51,175 nucleotides of DNA, taken from Acidobacteriota bacterium. GTDB lineage: Bacteria > Acidobacteriota > Vicinamibacteria > Vicinamibacterales > 2-12-FULL-66-21. The translations under genes were made by a program, and so were the position numbers. This document shows, piece after piece, positions 35,487-44,600 of this stretch; the stretch's first letter is position 1, and each line of letters starts with the position of its first letter. A model generated the notes under the pieces. It was not told the DNA's origin, ran no database searches, and worked only from the letters and a program-made list of their open reading frames with translations. The DNA lies in the NCBI GenBank assembly GCA_003222675.1, contig QHWT01000059.1, positions 1-51,175 on the forward strand, read 5' to 3'.

Positions 35487-35887
35487 GCGGCCTGCTCTCG
35501 GGAAGTTGACGGATTTGAACCGGATATGCCCCGTTGCCGGAGACGGTCGGCGAAGGTGGCAGGGCGAACGCTCGCGTGATGACTTCAATCAACGCGAGCC
35601 CCACGACCGCGGGGTCTGGTCCCCCGGCTTCCGGCTGGCCCGGAAACTCCCCTTCCGTCCACAGAATGGGCATTTAACTAATAAGGGCCGCGGCCCAGCC
35701 GGAAAATATAGGGTGGTAGATTCTTCCCGAAAATTCCGTGCGCGGGCCGGTTTCTGCTGTATTACTAGGCACTCACGAATACCCTCTGGACTGTCATCTC
35801 TCACGGAGACTTGTCTGACGAGAGCACGTCGGGTCAGGCCGATGATGAACCACGTCAAGGAGCCATTCGGGCGGGAGAGGCGGTCCG
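35487..35887. other. 401-base intergenic region between divergent genes
   Basis: Separates the minus-strand glycosyltransferase from the plus-strand sigma/CHAT genes, so it should hold both promoters. A clearly AT-richer part near 35700-35750 includes AAATATAGGG (35704-35713). The same ten bases occur inverted at 39326-39335, between the CHAT and zinc-finger genes. No gene is recognised here. Confidence 0.4.
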
Positions 35888-36475
35888 GTGCGAGGCCCTG
35901 ATGGCGGTGCGCCTGACGCGTCCTGGAGTGACGAACGGCTCGTTCGCGCGTGCCTCGATGGGGACGAGCGGGCCTGGTCGGCACTGATCGACAAGTACGA
36001 GAACCTGATTTACTCCATTCCCCTGAAATTCGGCGCGAGCCGCGCCGACGCGGCGGACGTGCTGCAGGCGGTGTGCCTCGAGCTGTTCAACGAGCTGCCG
36101 CGCCTGCGCCAGAGCGCCGCCTTGCGGGGATGGCTCACAACGGTGACGGCGCACAAGGCGTCACGGTGGAAACAGCGGCAGCAGCGCCGCGCAGAGCAGG
36201 AATTGACCGAATTCGAAGAAGATCGGCTCGAAACTACGGCGCTCATCGCGCCCGAGATCCTCGAACAGGCCCAGCGCGAACAGATGGTGCGCGACGCGGT
36301 CAGCGGCCTGTCGCGGCGGTGCCAGGAGATTATCCGCCTGCTGTTTTACGAGCAGCCGCCGCTGCCCTACAAGGACCTCGCGCAACGACTGGGACTCGCG
36401 ACCGGATCCATCGGGTTCATCCGCGGGCGCTGCCTCGCATCGCTGCAACGCGCCCTGGAGAAGGCGGGATTCTAG
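35888..36475 (+). CDS. ECF-type RNA polymerase sigma factor
   Basis: 195 residues from a GTG at 35888 with GGAGAGG upstream. Sigma2 (LVRACLDGDERAWSALIDKY, ADVLQAVCLELF) and sigma4 helix-turn-helix (YKDLAQRLGLATGSIGFIRG) are visible. Its stop (TAG) is directly followed by the CHAT gene ATG with no gap, so the two are coupled. Likely controls the island and possibly itself, with the zinc-finger protein (39376-39990) as a candidate anti-sigma factor. The partner and targets are inferences. Confidence 0.85.
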   Translation: MRGPDGGAPDASWSDERLVRACLDGDERAWSALIDKYENLIYSIPLKFGASRADAADVLQAVCLELFNELPRLRQSAALRGWLTTVTAHKASRWKQRQQRRAEQELTEFEEDRLETTALIAPEILEQAQREQMVRDAVSGLSRRCQEIIRLLFYEQPPLPYKDLAQRLGLATGSIGFIRGRCLASLQRALEKAGF

Positions 36476-39316
36476 ATGGATCTCATCGAGCAGCTTGCGC
36501 GGGTCGAGAACGGGCAGGCGCGCGCGCGAGTGCTGCGGCAGCACCGGCACCTCTGGAGTCCCGCCCTGATTCAACGCATGTACGATGATGTCGTGCGACT
36601 GGCGCGCGTCGACCTGCAACAGGCCGGCCGCCTTGCCCGCGCGGCGATGTGGCTCGCCGATCAGATCGATGACGATGCGGCGCGGGCGCAGAGTCTCCGC
36701 GCGCTGGGCCATGTATCACTGAGCCTCGGACGTCACCGGGAGGCCGTGAAGCGCTACGAGGCCGCGCTGCGTCTCTTCCGCGCCCTGGGACACGACGTCG
36801 ACATCGCCAGGACGCTCAACGGATCGCTCCAGAGCCTGATCTCGCTCGGCCGATACCGACAGGCCTACACCTGGGCGGAAGAAGCGCGCGGGATTTTCGA
36901 GCGTGAAGGCAACCGGCTCGGCCTCGCACGCCTCGACACGAACGTGGGCAACATCCTCTATCGCCAGGATCGCTTCGAGGAAGCGCTGGCGCTGTACGAA
37001 CGCGCCTTTGCGCAGCTCGCGGATCTGGGCATCCCCCAGGACGTCGCTGCGGTCCTCAGCAACATGGCGATGGTCTATATCAGTTTGAGCGACTTCGACC
37101 AGTCGCTCGAGACGCACCGCCGCGCGCGCAACTACTGCGAACAGCACGGGATGCCGTTGCTGGTGCTGAGGGCCGACTACAACATCGCGTACCTGTATTA
37201 CGTGCGAGGCGAGTACACGCGTGCGATTGACCTGTACCGCACCACACAGGAGGAATGCGACGCGCTCAGCGACAAGTACCACAGCGCCCTATGCGACATG
37301 GACTGCTCGGAAATGTATCTCGAGCTGAATCTGAGCGAGGAGGCGGCACTCCTCGGCAAGCGCGCCATGACGCAGTTCAACGACCTCGGGATGGATTACG
37401 AGATGGCCAAGTCGTTGACGAACATGGCAATCGCCACGAGCACGCAAGGGGATCTTGGTGAATCGCTCGACCTGTTCAACCGCGCCAGGCGGCTCTTCCT
37501 CCGCGAACAGAACGAGGTCTGGCTCGCGCTCGTGGACTTTTACGAAGCCCTCGTCCTGTTTCGGAACGGGCAGTACCGGCGCGTGCGACGCCTTTGCGAG
37601 CGGGCGCTCTCGCAATTTGCGCGCGTCAGAGCCCCCGGGCGGCAGGCCTTGTGCGAACTGCTGCTGGCACGACTGGAGCTTCAGGCCGGCAACTTCCAGC
37701 GCGCCGAACATGCGTGTGAAGCCGCGTTTGCCCGCGTCGCGACATCCGCGACGCCCAACCTAACGTATCAGGCACACCTGGTGCGCGGGCTGATCCGCGA
37801 GGCCCGCGCCGACACGCCGTCCGCGCTGGCGGCGTTCCAGGCGGCGCACGCCGATCTGGAGCAGTTACGCACGCACCTCCACACGGAAGGGCTGAAGGTC
37901 GCATTCCTGGCTGACAAACTCGCTGTGTACGAGGGGCTCGTCACCACGTCGCTGGCGCTAGGGCCGGGTCAGGGCAACAAACACGCGGCCTTCGGCTATA
38001 TCGAGGAAGCCAAGTCGCGGAGCCTGGCGGACCTGATCGCGTTCCGAGCCGCGACACTGGAGCCACACGTCCAGGGGCCCGCCGGCGAGGAGGTCGGACG
38101 GTTGCGCCACGAACTGAACTGGTACTACCGCCAGCTCGAGTTCGAGGAAGTGAGCCGCGAAAAGCGCAGCCCGGAACGTCTCGCGACGCTTCGTCATCGG
38201 ACGACCTCGCTCGAAACCCAGCTCGCCCGATCGCTCGATGCGCTCCGCCGCACCGATGCCGAGTTCGCGGCACTCCAGAGCGGCACAGCGGACCGCATCG
38301 AGGAAATCCGCTCGACCCTCGATGCCAACACGCTGCTTCTCGAGTACTACCAGGCCCAGGGACGCTACTACGTCTGCGTCGTCAGCCGCGACGGACTCGA
38401 GGTCGTCACCCTGTCGAACGCGGAGGAAGTGCGCAAGCGCGTCTCGCTCCTGCAGTTCCAGTTGCTCAAGTTCCGTCTCGAGCCGGCCTTCATCGAAGCC
38501 TTCGGCAGCCAGCTTCTGAACGCCACCGAGACACATCTGCGCGCGTTGCATGCGGCGCTCATCGCCCCCATCCGCGACCGCCTCCGCGCCGACCATCTCG
38601 TCGTCGTGCCGCACGACATCCTTCATACGCTGCCGTTTCACGCGCTGCTCGATGCCGACGGACGTTTTCTGATCGACGGCTTCACCGTGTCGTACGCGCC
38701 GAGTGCCACGGTTTATCGCCTCTGTTGTCAGAAACGCCCGGCGGCAACCGGCGCCGCCCTGATCATGGGCCTGCCCGATCGTCTCGCTCCGTGCATCGCG
38801 GATGAAGTGCGTGCGGTCGCCGAGATCCTGCCGAACCCGCGCGTCTTCCTCGATGCGGACGCGACGGCGGATCAACTGCGGGCGATCGGGCCGACAAGCC
38901 GGTTCGTCCACATCGCGACGCACGGGTTTTTCCGGCGCGACAACCCGATGTTCTCGTCGATCCGTCTGGGAAGCGGACCGCTGTGCGTCTACGACTTGTA
39001 CGAGCTGCGACTGTCGGCCGACCTCGTGACGCTGAGCGGGTGCAGCACCGGCCTGAACGCCGTGGTCGGCGGCGACGAGATCCTCGGCCTCGTCCGGGGT
39101 CTGCTCTACGCTGGCGCCCGCTCGGTGCTGCTGACACTCTGGGACGCGCACGACCGCAGCACAGCTGATTTCATGCAGACGTTCTACCGGCAGCTGGAGG
39201 GCGGCGCGAGCAAGGCTCGCGCCGCCCAGCTCGCGATGCAGCACATCCGCGAACAATATCGTCATCCGTTCTATTGGGCCCCTTTCAGCCTGATGGGTGA
39301 CACTTTGAGCGCCTAA
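36476..39316 (+). CDS. TPR-CHAT protease-like protein
   Basis: 946 residues. Residues about 75-480 hold many TPR repeats (e.g. RHREAVKRYEAALRLFRALG, YLYYVRGEYTRAIDLYRTTQ). Residues about 600-946 form a CHAT (caspase HetF-associated) domain with the catalytic His816 in IATHGFFRR and Cys856 in LSGCSTGLN, both present. CHAT proteases are caspase-like and act when the TPR part senses a ligand or partner, as in Craspase and gasdermin-activating systems. No signal peptide, cytosolic. Coupled to the sigma gene. Whether it cleaves a neighbour is unknown. Confidence 0.9.
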   Translation: MDLIEQLARVENGQARARVLRQHRHLWSPALIQRMYDDVVRLARVDLQQAGRLARAAMWLADQIDDDAARAQSLRALGHVSLSLGRHREAVKRYEAALRLFRALGHDVDIARTLNGSLQSLISLGRYRQAYTWAEEARGIFEREGNRLGLARLDTNVGNILYRQDRFEEALALYERAFAQLADLGIPQDVAAVLSNMAMVYISLSDFDQSLETHRRARNYCEQHGMPLLVLRADYNIAYLYYVRGEYTRAIDLYRTTQEECDALSDKYHSALCDMDCSEMYLELNLSEEAALLGKRAMTQFNDLGMDYEMAKSLTNMAIATSTQGDLGESLDLFNRARRLFLREQNEVWLALVDFYEALVLFRNGQYRRVRRLCERALSQFARVRAPGRQALCELLLARLELQAGNFQRAEHACEAAFARVATSATPNLTYQAHLVRGLIREARADTPSALAAFQAAHADLEQLRTHLHTEGLKVAFLADKLAVYEGLVTTSLALGPGQGNKHAAFGYIEEAKSRSLADLIAFRAATLEPHVQGPAGEEVGRLRHELNWYYRQLEFEEVSREKRSPERLATLRHRTTSLETQLARSLDALRRTDAEFAALQSGTADRIEEIRSTLDANTLLLEYYQAQGRYYVCVVSRDGLEVVTLSNAEEVRKRVSLLQFQLLKFRLEPAFIEAFGSQLLNATETHLRALHAALIAPIRDRLRADHLVVVPHDILHTLPFHALLDADGRFLIDGFTVSYAPSATVYRLCCQKRPAATGAALIMGLPDRLAPCIADEVRAVAEILPNPRVFLDADATADQLRAIGPTSRFVHIATHGFFRRDNPMFSSIRLGSGPLCVYDLYELRLSADLVTLSGCSTGLNAVVGGDEILGLVRGLLYAGARSVLLTLWDAHDRSTADFMQTFYRQLEGGASKARAAQLAMQHIREQYRHPFYWAPFSLMGDTLSA

Positions 39317-39375
39317 ATTCACGCTCCCTATATTTCGACCGGGGATCGTGGCCCTTGTATATGTGAGAGCCACCA

Positions 39376-39990
39376 ATGACACATTTCGAGACCTGGCAGT
39401 GGGCAGACTTTTCGCGCGGGCTGGACACGGGCGTCGATCGTTCCGCGATGCAGTCCCATTTCGAGGCGTGCGGACGCTGCCGCCGGACCGTCCAGATTCT
39501 GAGTACGGTCGCGTCCATGGCGGCGGCCGAAGCGGCCAACACGCCGCCCGGCGATGTCGTGCGACTGGCAAAGGCCATCTACACACCGCCACCCTCGGAG
39601 CGTTTCCTGGCTCGTCTTGTTTTCGACTCGTTCCTCGCGCCGCTGCCTGCGGGCGTACGCACGCAGGACAGGCAGACCCGACAGGCCGTGTACGAGGCGG
39701 GCAGTTATTGCGTCGACGTGCGTGTCGAGCACCAGCCGCGCCGTGGGACGACGACACTTGTCGGCCAGCTGGCTGACCGGGACCACCCGGGCGCCAACGC
39801 GGCCGATGTCAGCGTGTTGCTGAAGACAAAACAAAAGACGATCGCCAGCGCGCCTTGCGATCAGTTCGGCGAGTTTTACCTCGAGTACCGGCCAGCTCCC
39901 TCTCTTCGGCTGGACGTGTGCCTCGGACAGAGTGGACGCGTCCTGGAGCTGCCGCTCAGCGAGCTTATGGATGAGTCGGCTCACAGGTAA
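39376..39990 (+). CDS. zinc-finger (anti-sigma-like) protein
   Basis: 204 residues from the ATG at 39376 (GAGAG upstream). N-terminal MQSHFEACGRCRRTVQIL is an H-x3-C-x2-C motif typical of ZAS-type anti-sigma factors. No membrane helix follows; the C-terminal half (about 110-200) looks like a small beta domain (TTLVGQLADRDHPG, VLLKTKQKT), as seen beside acidobacterial CHAT genes. It follows the CHAT gene by 59 bases and precedes the subtilase by 180. I infer it may bind the ECF sigma factor of this island. Confidence 0.6.
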   Translation: MTHFETWQWADFSRGLDTGVDRSAMQSHFEACGRCRRTVQILSTVASMAAAEAANTPPGDVVRLAKAIYTPPPSERFLARLVFDSFLAPLPAGVRTQDRQTRQAVYEAGSYCVDVRVEHQPRRGTTTLVGQLADRDHPGANAADVSVLLKTKQKTIASAPCDQFGEFYLEYRPAPSLRLDVCLGQSGRVLELPLSELMDESAHR

Positions 39991-40172
39991 GACCAGTTCA
40001 CTAAAATTTCACTACGAAAAACCGAACGGATAGGGTAGGCTCCCCAGTGCGCAAACAGGCCTTCCGGTCGCCTCCTGCGCATCAGCCATTTTTTCCAGCG
40101 GTGAAGCAGATTGGTTCCGTACGCATCCGCGGGACGCGTCTGCTTTGCCATCGATCCCAGGGGAGGTTCGGA

Positions 40173-42541
40173 GTGCCCAGGGACACCTCGTCGGCGTTAG
40201 CGACGCGACGTCGCTCCACGCGGCTCGCGACAGCGCTGTTCGTCTTTGTGCTTGCGTGGTCCGCTCAACGCGTGGAGATTGCGCACGCGCAGGGACTCAT
40301 CACGCTGGCTCCGGCGCCGCAGCCGTCCACCGAATTCCTGCTGCACGCCTCCCCCGACAGCATCCAGAACGTCGCCGCGCGACACGGTCTCACGATCATC
40401 CGCGCGCTCGACGTTCCCCCGTACGACGTATTTCTCGTCACAGCGGCGAACGTGTCAACCAACGGCACCGGCAGAGCAGACGACCTCACGCCGGAGCAGA
40501 AGGTCACCGAGATCAGCGCGGACGCCGAAGTTGTCGACGTCGAGCTGAATGCTGTGGCAACCGCGCCGGAGGTTCCGTCAGGTCTTCGTCTCGATCAATC
40601 GCCTGTCTCGATTCTCGATGCGCTTACCGCTCCTGCCCTCGTCAGCTTTGCCGGCGCCGAAGTGTGGAACCAGTACGTGGCGCAGGCGGCAGTCAATGCG
40701 ATTCATCTCCCGGACAGCCGCAGTCTGGCCACCGGTGCCGGAGTGATCGTCGCGATCATCGATACGGGTGTGGACCCGCATCATCCGTTGCTGCAGGCGT
40801 CATTGGTGCCGGGCTACGATTTCATTACTGATGTTCAGGGTCCGGGTTCCGAGTGGAGTGATGTCGGTTCGGGAGTAGCGGCCGTCCTCGATCAATCGCC
40901 CGTCTCGATTCTCGATAGCGTGTCTCCGGTTGCGTTGAATCCGTCTACGCTGGCCATCCTTGATCAGCCTCGAGTGGCCGCACTGACCACGCTGCAACTG
41001 CCGGCCGCGTTCGGTCACGGCACGATGGTCGCTGGGATCGTTCACCTCGTCGCGCCATCCGCGCGAATCATGCCGCTGAAGGCGTTCAGCGCTATCGGCA
41101 CGTCGCGTGTGTTCGACATAGTGCGGGCGATCTACTATGCGGTGGACCACGGCGCGCGCGTCATCAACATGAGCTTCAGCACGACGACGTGGTCTCCGGA
41201 GATCACGCACGCCATCAACACCGCGACGGATCGCGGGGTGATTTGCGTAGCCTCGGCGGGCAACCTCGGACAGGAGCTGCTGGTCTATCCCGGTGCGCAG
41301 CGCAACGTGCTCGGCATCGGGTCCACGAACGCCGCAACGCCGCCCGCGCGCAGCATCTTCAGCAATTACGGCGACTCGCTCGTCAGCCTTGCGGCGCCGG
41401 GCGAAGGGATCATCACCACGTATCCGGGCGGCGGCTATGCCGGTGCATGGGGAACGTCATTCAGCGCGCCGATGGTGGCCGGCGCCGCTGCGTTGCTCGT
41501 TCAGATCGATCCGACGATCACCTACAGCGAGGCTGCAAGTCTGCTCGGCAGGGCGGACGCCATGGCGCGCAGCGGCCTTGGCAAGGGGCGGCTGAACCTG
41601 TCCGGCGCCTTGAAGCTCGCCGCTGACTCAACCGCGCCGACGGTGACGTTCCTCGCGCCAGCAAGCGGCGCCGTCTCGCAGACGATCTCCGTCTCCGCAT
41701 CCGCGACCGACAATCTTGCTGTCGCGGGCGTGACGCTCCTCGTCGACGATCAGCCGATTGGCGGCGAGGTGACGGCAGCGCCGTACGTCGTTTCGTGGGA
41801 CACCACAGCAGTGGCGAATGGCTCTCACGTATTGACAGCGGTAGCGCGCGACGCGGCGGGCAACAAGTCGACGGCCACTCGCGGCGTCACGGTCTCGAAC
41901 GACATCACGGCGCCGACCGTCGCCATCACGAGTCCTTCACCGGGCACGGTGGTCAACGCGGTCACGGTCTCAGCGTCAGCGTCAGACGACACCCAGGTTG
42001 TCGGCGTGCAGCTCAAGCTCGATGGCGTCGCTCTCGGCGCCGAAGACACGGAAGCCCCGTACGAGTTGACGTGGAACACGGCAAGCGCCACCAACGGCGC
42101 GCACGTCCTCACCGCGACCGCGCGCGACGCGGCAGGACATTCGACGACCTCGGCCGGAGTCACCGTGGTGGTCGCGAACAACGCCATTGCACGTGATGCG
42201 GGACACGCCGCGACGGCAGAGGTCATCACGGTCGCGGTGTCGAACCACATCGTGGCGCCGACAGTCGCGCTCACGACGGAAGGCGGCACGGCCACCGGAA
42301 GCGTCGCCATCACCGCCGCCGCATCGGACGACATCGGTGTCGTCGGCGTGCAGTTCCTCCTCGACGGCGAGGCTCTCGGTGCGGAGGTCACGACGCGCGG
42401 CTACGATGTCGCGTGGGACACGACGACCGTGACGACGGCCTCCACGTCCTGACCGCGGTTGCGCGCGACGCTGCAGGACGCAGCGCGACCGCCGCGACCG
42501 TCAGCATAACGGTCGCGACCGCCGCAGGAACGCTTTACTAA
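40173..42541 (+). CDS. secreted subtilisin-like S8 peptidase with Ig-like repeats; frameshift near the 3' end
   Basis: GTG at 40173 with GGGGAGG upstream gives a Sec signal ending AHAQ; an upstream GTG at 40047 has none. Catalytic residues are present: Asp197 (AIIDTGVDPHHP), His282 (FGHGTMVAGI) and Ser429 (GTSFSAPMVAG). An 85-residue insert between Asp and His holds a second copy of LDQSPVSILD. After about residue 475 come three Big_7/Ig-like repeats (TAPTVTFLAPASG, WDTTAVANGSHVLTAVARDA and so on). The frame stops at 42452 inside the third; adding one base near 42430 restores VTNGLHVLTAVARDA and a stop at 42541. About 790 residues. Confidence 0.85.
40590..40916 (+). repeat. duplicated 30-base motif in the subtilase gene (LDQSPVSILD)
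   Basis: Copies at 40590-40619 and 40887-40916, 297 bases (99 codons) apart, differ at one base (GCCTGTC/GCCCGTC). Both encode LDQSPVSILD; a degenerate third form, LAILDQPRVAAL, follows. One copy precedes the Asp of the triad, the other lies between Asp and His. Confidence 0.8.
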
Positions 42542-42936
42542 CAGGCGCGGGAATACTTCTGCAGGTTCGCTGACAGCAGGCGATTGATCTCGTTTACGAG
42601 CGCATCCGGCAGGCAGGGCTTCGGAAGAAAGCAATCACACCCGCTCTCGATCGCGGCGGCGGCGTCTCGGCGCGACACGCACGCCGACACCGCAATGATC
42701 GCGGTGCGCTCGAAGCCCGCGGCGCGCAGCTGGCGACTCACCTCTGTTCCATCGATATCCGGCAGCCGCATGTCCAGGACAACGACGTCCGGACGACAGC
42801 GCTGCGCCTTTTCGAGGGCTTCACGTCCGGTCCCTGCTTCCGTAACTTTGAAGCCGCAAAAACGCAGATATTCTGCGTACCCTTCTCGGTTATCGCGCAC
42901 ATCGTCGACGATCAGGATCAGAGGCCGGGAAGGCAT
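42538..42936 (-). CDS. single-domain response regulator (receiver)
   Basis: 132 residues from the ATG at 42936, giving MPSRPLILIVDDVRDNREGY; the open frame to 42984 has no better start. Acidic pair VDD, phosphoacceptor in VVVLDMRLPDIDG and the lysine in FLPKP are all present, so it is a functional-looking receiver without an output domain, like CheY or Spo0F. Partner kinase unknown. Its 3' end overlaps the restored subtilase end by four bases. Confidence 0.88.
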   Translation of the reverse strand: MPSRPLILIVDDVRDNREGYAEYLRFCGFKVTEAGTGREALEKAQRCRPDVVVLDMRLPDIDGTEVSRQLRAAGFERTAIIAVSACVSRRDAAAAIESGCDCFLPKPCLPDALVNEINRLLSANLQKYSRAC

Positions 42937-43078
42937 CAGGTGATTGTATGCACCCCGCAGGCCGAAACGGCAGGGCTGGTTCAAACCTTTGTGGCTGTTC
43001 TATTTGTGACACTCGTTGGCATCCGCGAGATACGCCCTGCTGTCGGGTTTCGAGTCGGCAAACTTACACGGTAGCTCG

Positions 43079-43435
43079 TCATTGGACGGTCATACCCGGC
43101 CCGGGCAACGAGTAGGTTTGCCCTCGAGTCGTGCGCAATTCGCGCACGGACGTGCGAAAACGCACAGTGGCGTTGCCACCATCGAGCGATGTGAGGTCGG
43201 CGCGCTCGAGAGCTCCGTCACGCCATTCGGCACTGATCTCGAAGCCGCCTCGGGCGCGAAGCCCTTTGAAGCGGCCGTTGGCCCAAGGCTTCGGCAACGC
43301 TGGGAGCAGCGTGATCTGGCCGTCGTGACTCTGAAGCAGCATCTCGGCGATGCCTGCCGTGCCGCCGAAATTTCCGTGGATCTGAAACGGCGGGTGATTG
43401 TCGAAGAGGTTCATCAACGTGGACAGCAGTGGCAC
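43079..43435 (-). pseudogene. C-terminal fragment of a GH95 alpha-L-fucosidase
   Basis: 118 residues whose [39 protein letters not shown] and [17 protein letters not shown] match the final part of GH95 enzymes (about 750-800 residues). No earlier part is present: the exonuclease stop lies two bases upstream of the fragment's first GTG on the same strand. So the gene was cut, and the junction fell just after the neighbour. It may be read through but cannot be a working glycosidase. Confidence 0.8.
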
Positions 43436-43437
43436 GT

Positions 43438-44286
43438 CTAGCGGCTCCTGATGGCGGCATCGAATCGGCGGGCGAGATCAGCGAAGGCAGGCGTCGGGCC
43501 GCGCCATCGCAGGTCTTCGACATCGTCGAACAGATCTATTTCGGTGCGAAGCGTCGCGAGGTCCCGGAAGAGGAAGGCGTGATCGCGATCGCGCGTCAGG
43601 GTCGTCGCGAGGCGCGCAGGGTTGAACGCGTTGACGGACCATGTTCGCCAATCGTCCGGGATTTGTTCCAGGTGTGCAAATCGCGCGAGCACCGCTGCAG
43701 CGGACTTGGCGCCCCAGCCGGTGAGACCGGGATATCCGTCGGCGGCATCACCCACCAGCGCGAGGTAATCCGGAATCGATACCGGAGGCACACCGAACTT
43801 CTCGACGACCTGTCGTTCGTCGCGAATGGCGTTGGTGCGGCGGTTCAACTGCACGACGTGAGAGCCGCGGACACACTGGGCGAGATCCTTATCCGGAGTG
43901 CAGATCAGCACGCGATCGACGCCAGGCGCGAGCGCCGCCTTCATCGCGCCCGCCGCCAGCGCATCGTCGGCTTCGAACTCAATCATCGGCCACACCGCGA
44001 CGCCGAGCGCTGACAGCGCGGCTTCGAGCAGCGGAAACTGGGCGAGAAGGTCCGGTTCAATTCCCGCACTTGTCTTGTAATCAGCCCAGAGCTCGTTGCG
44101 GAACGATTCGATGACGTGATCGGTCGCGACCGCCACGTGTGTCGCGCCGCGGTTGATCATGCCTAGAACAGAAGCGACCACTCCGCGTGCCGCCGCCACT
44201 TCCCGCCCCTCGGTGTCGAGAGCGGACGGCAGTGCATGGTAGTGACGAAACAGCTCGTAGGTACCGTCGATCAGGTAAACGTCCAT
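43438..44286 (-). CDS. 5'-3' exonuclease (flap endonuclease-like)
   Basis: 282 residues, the size of the stand-alone PolI N-terminal exonuclease domain. PIN-fold acidic residues in [24 protein letters not shown] and [11 protein letters not shown], then an H3TH segment with [20 protein letters not shown] and [17 protein letters not shown]. It removes 5' flaps or RNA primers in the cytosol. No polymerase domain is attached. Its promoter would be in the 44287-44600 gap. Confidence 0.88.
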   Translation of the reverse strand: MDVYLIDGTYELFRHYHALPSALDTEGREVAAARGVVASVLGMINRGATHVAVATDHVIESFRNELWADYKTSAGIEPDLLAQFPLLEAALSALGVAVWPMIEFEADDALAAGAMKAALAPGVDRVLICTPDKDLAQCVRGSHVVQLNRRTNAIRDERQVVEKFGVPPVSIPDYLALVGDAADGYPGLTGWGAKSAAAVLARFAHLEQIPDDWRTWSVNAFNPARLATTLTRDRDHAFLFRDLATLRTEIDLFDDVEDLRWRGPTPAFADLARRFDAAIRSR

Positions 44287-44600
44287 CGCGCAGCTTCTTC
44301 GTGGTTTCGCTTTCAGCCAAGGACGATGACCGATGCCCTCCCGATCTCCGACCTCGACTCTATTGTGCCTGAGCAGGGCAAGCGCGTCGGTACGACCGCG
44401 AAGGGAAGACTATAGTGGCGCGCCTAAATTCGCGGTCCGCGGGCCAGGTTGAGGTGGTAATTAGGGACATCCTTAAATCGTTCTTTTCACACAAATCGCT
44501 TCCGTTCTACTCAAAACAGGCGTATACATTCAGCCGTCCGTCCCACCGCCGGTTGGGTGACGTACGTGTGCGTATCCTCGGCTCGGAGAAGGAGGAGTCT
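44287..44600. other. 314-base intergenic region with candidate promoter for the TonB receptor
   Basis: Divergent promoters are expected here. TTGAGG (44449-44454) and TTAAAT (44473-44478), 18 bases apart, are a weak sigma-70-like pair ahead of the TonB receptor. No gene is recognised, although an open frame from 44415 joins the receptor in frame. Confidence 0.35.

Noticed and set aside
37958-39757. 599-residue frame on the minus strand opposite the CHAT gene
   Set aside because: It is a shadow of the CHAT gene's codon bias; the plus-strand product has catalytic His and Cys and TPR repeats.
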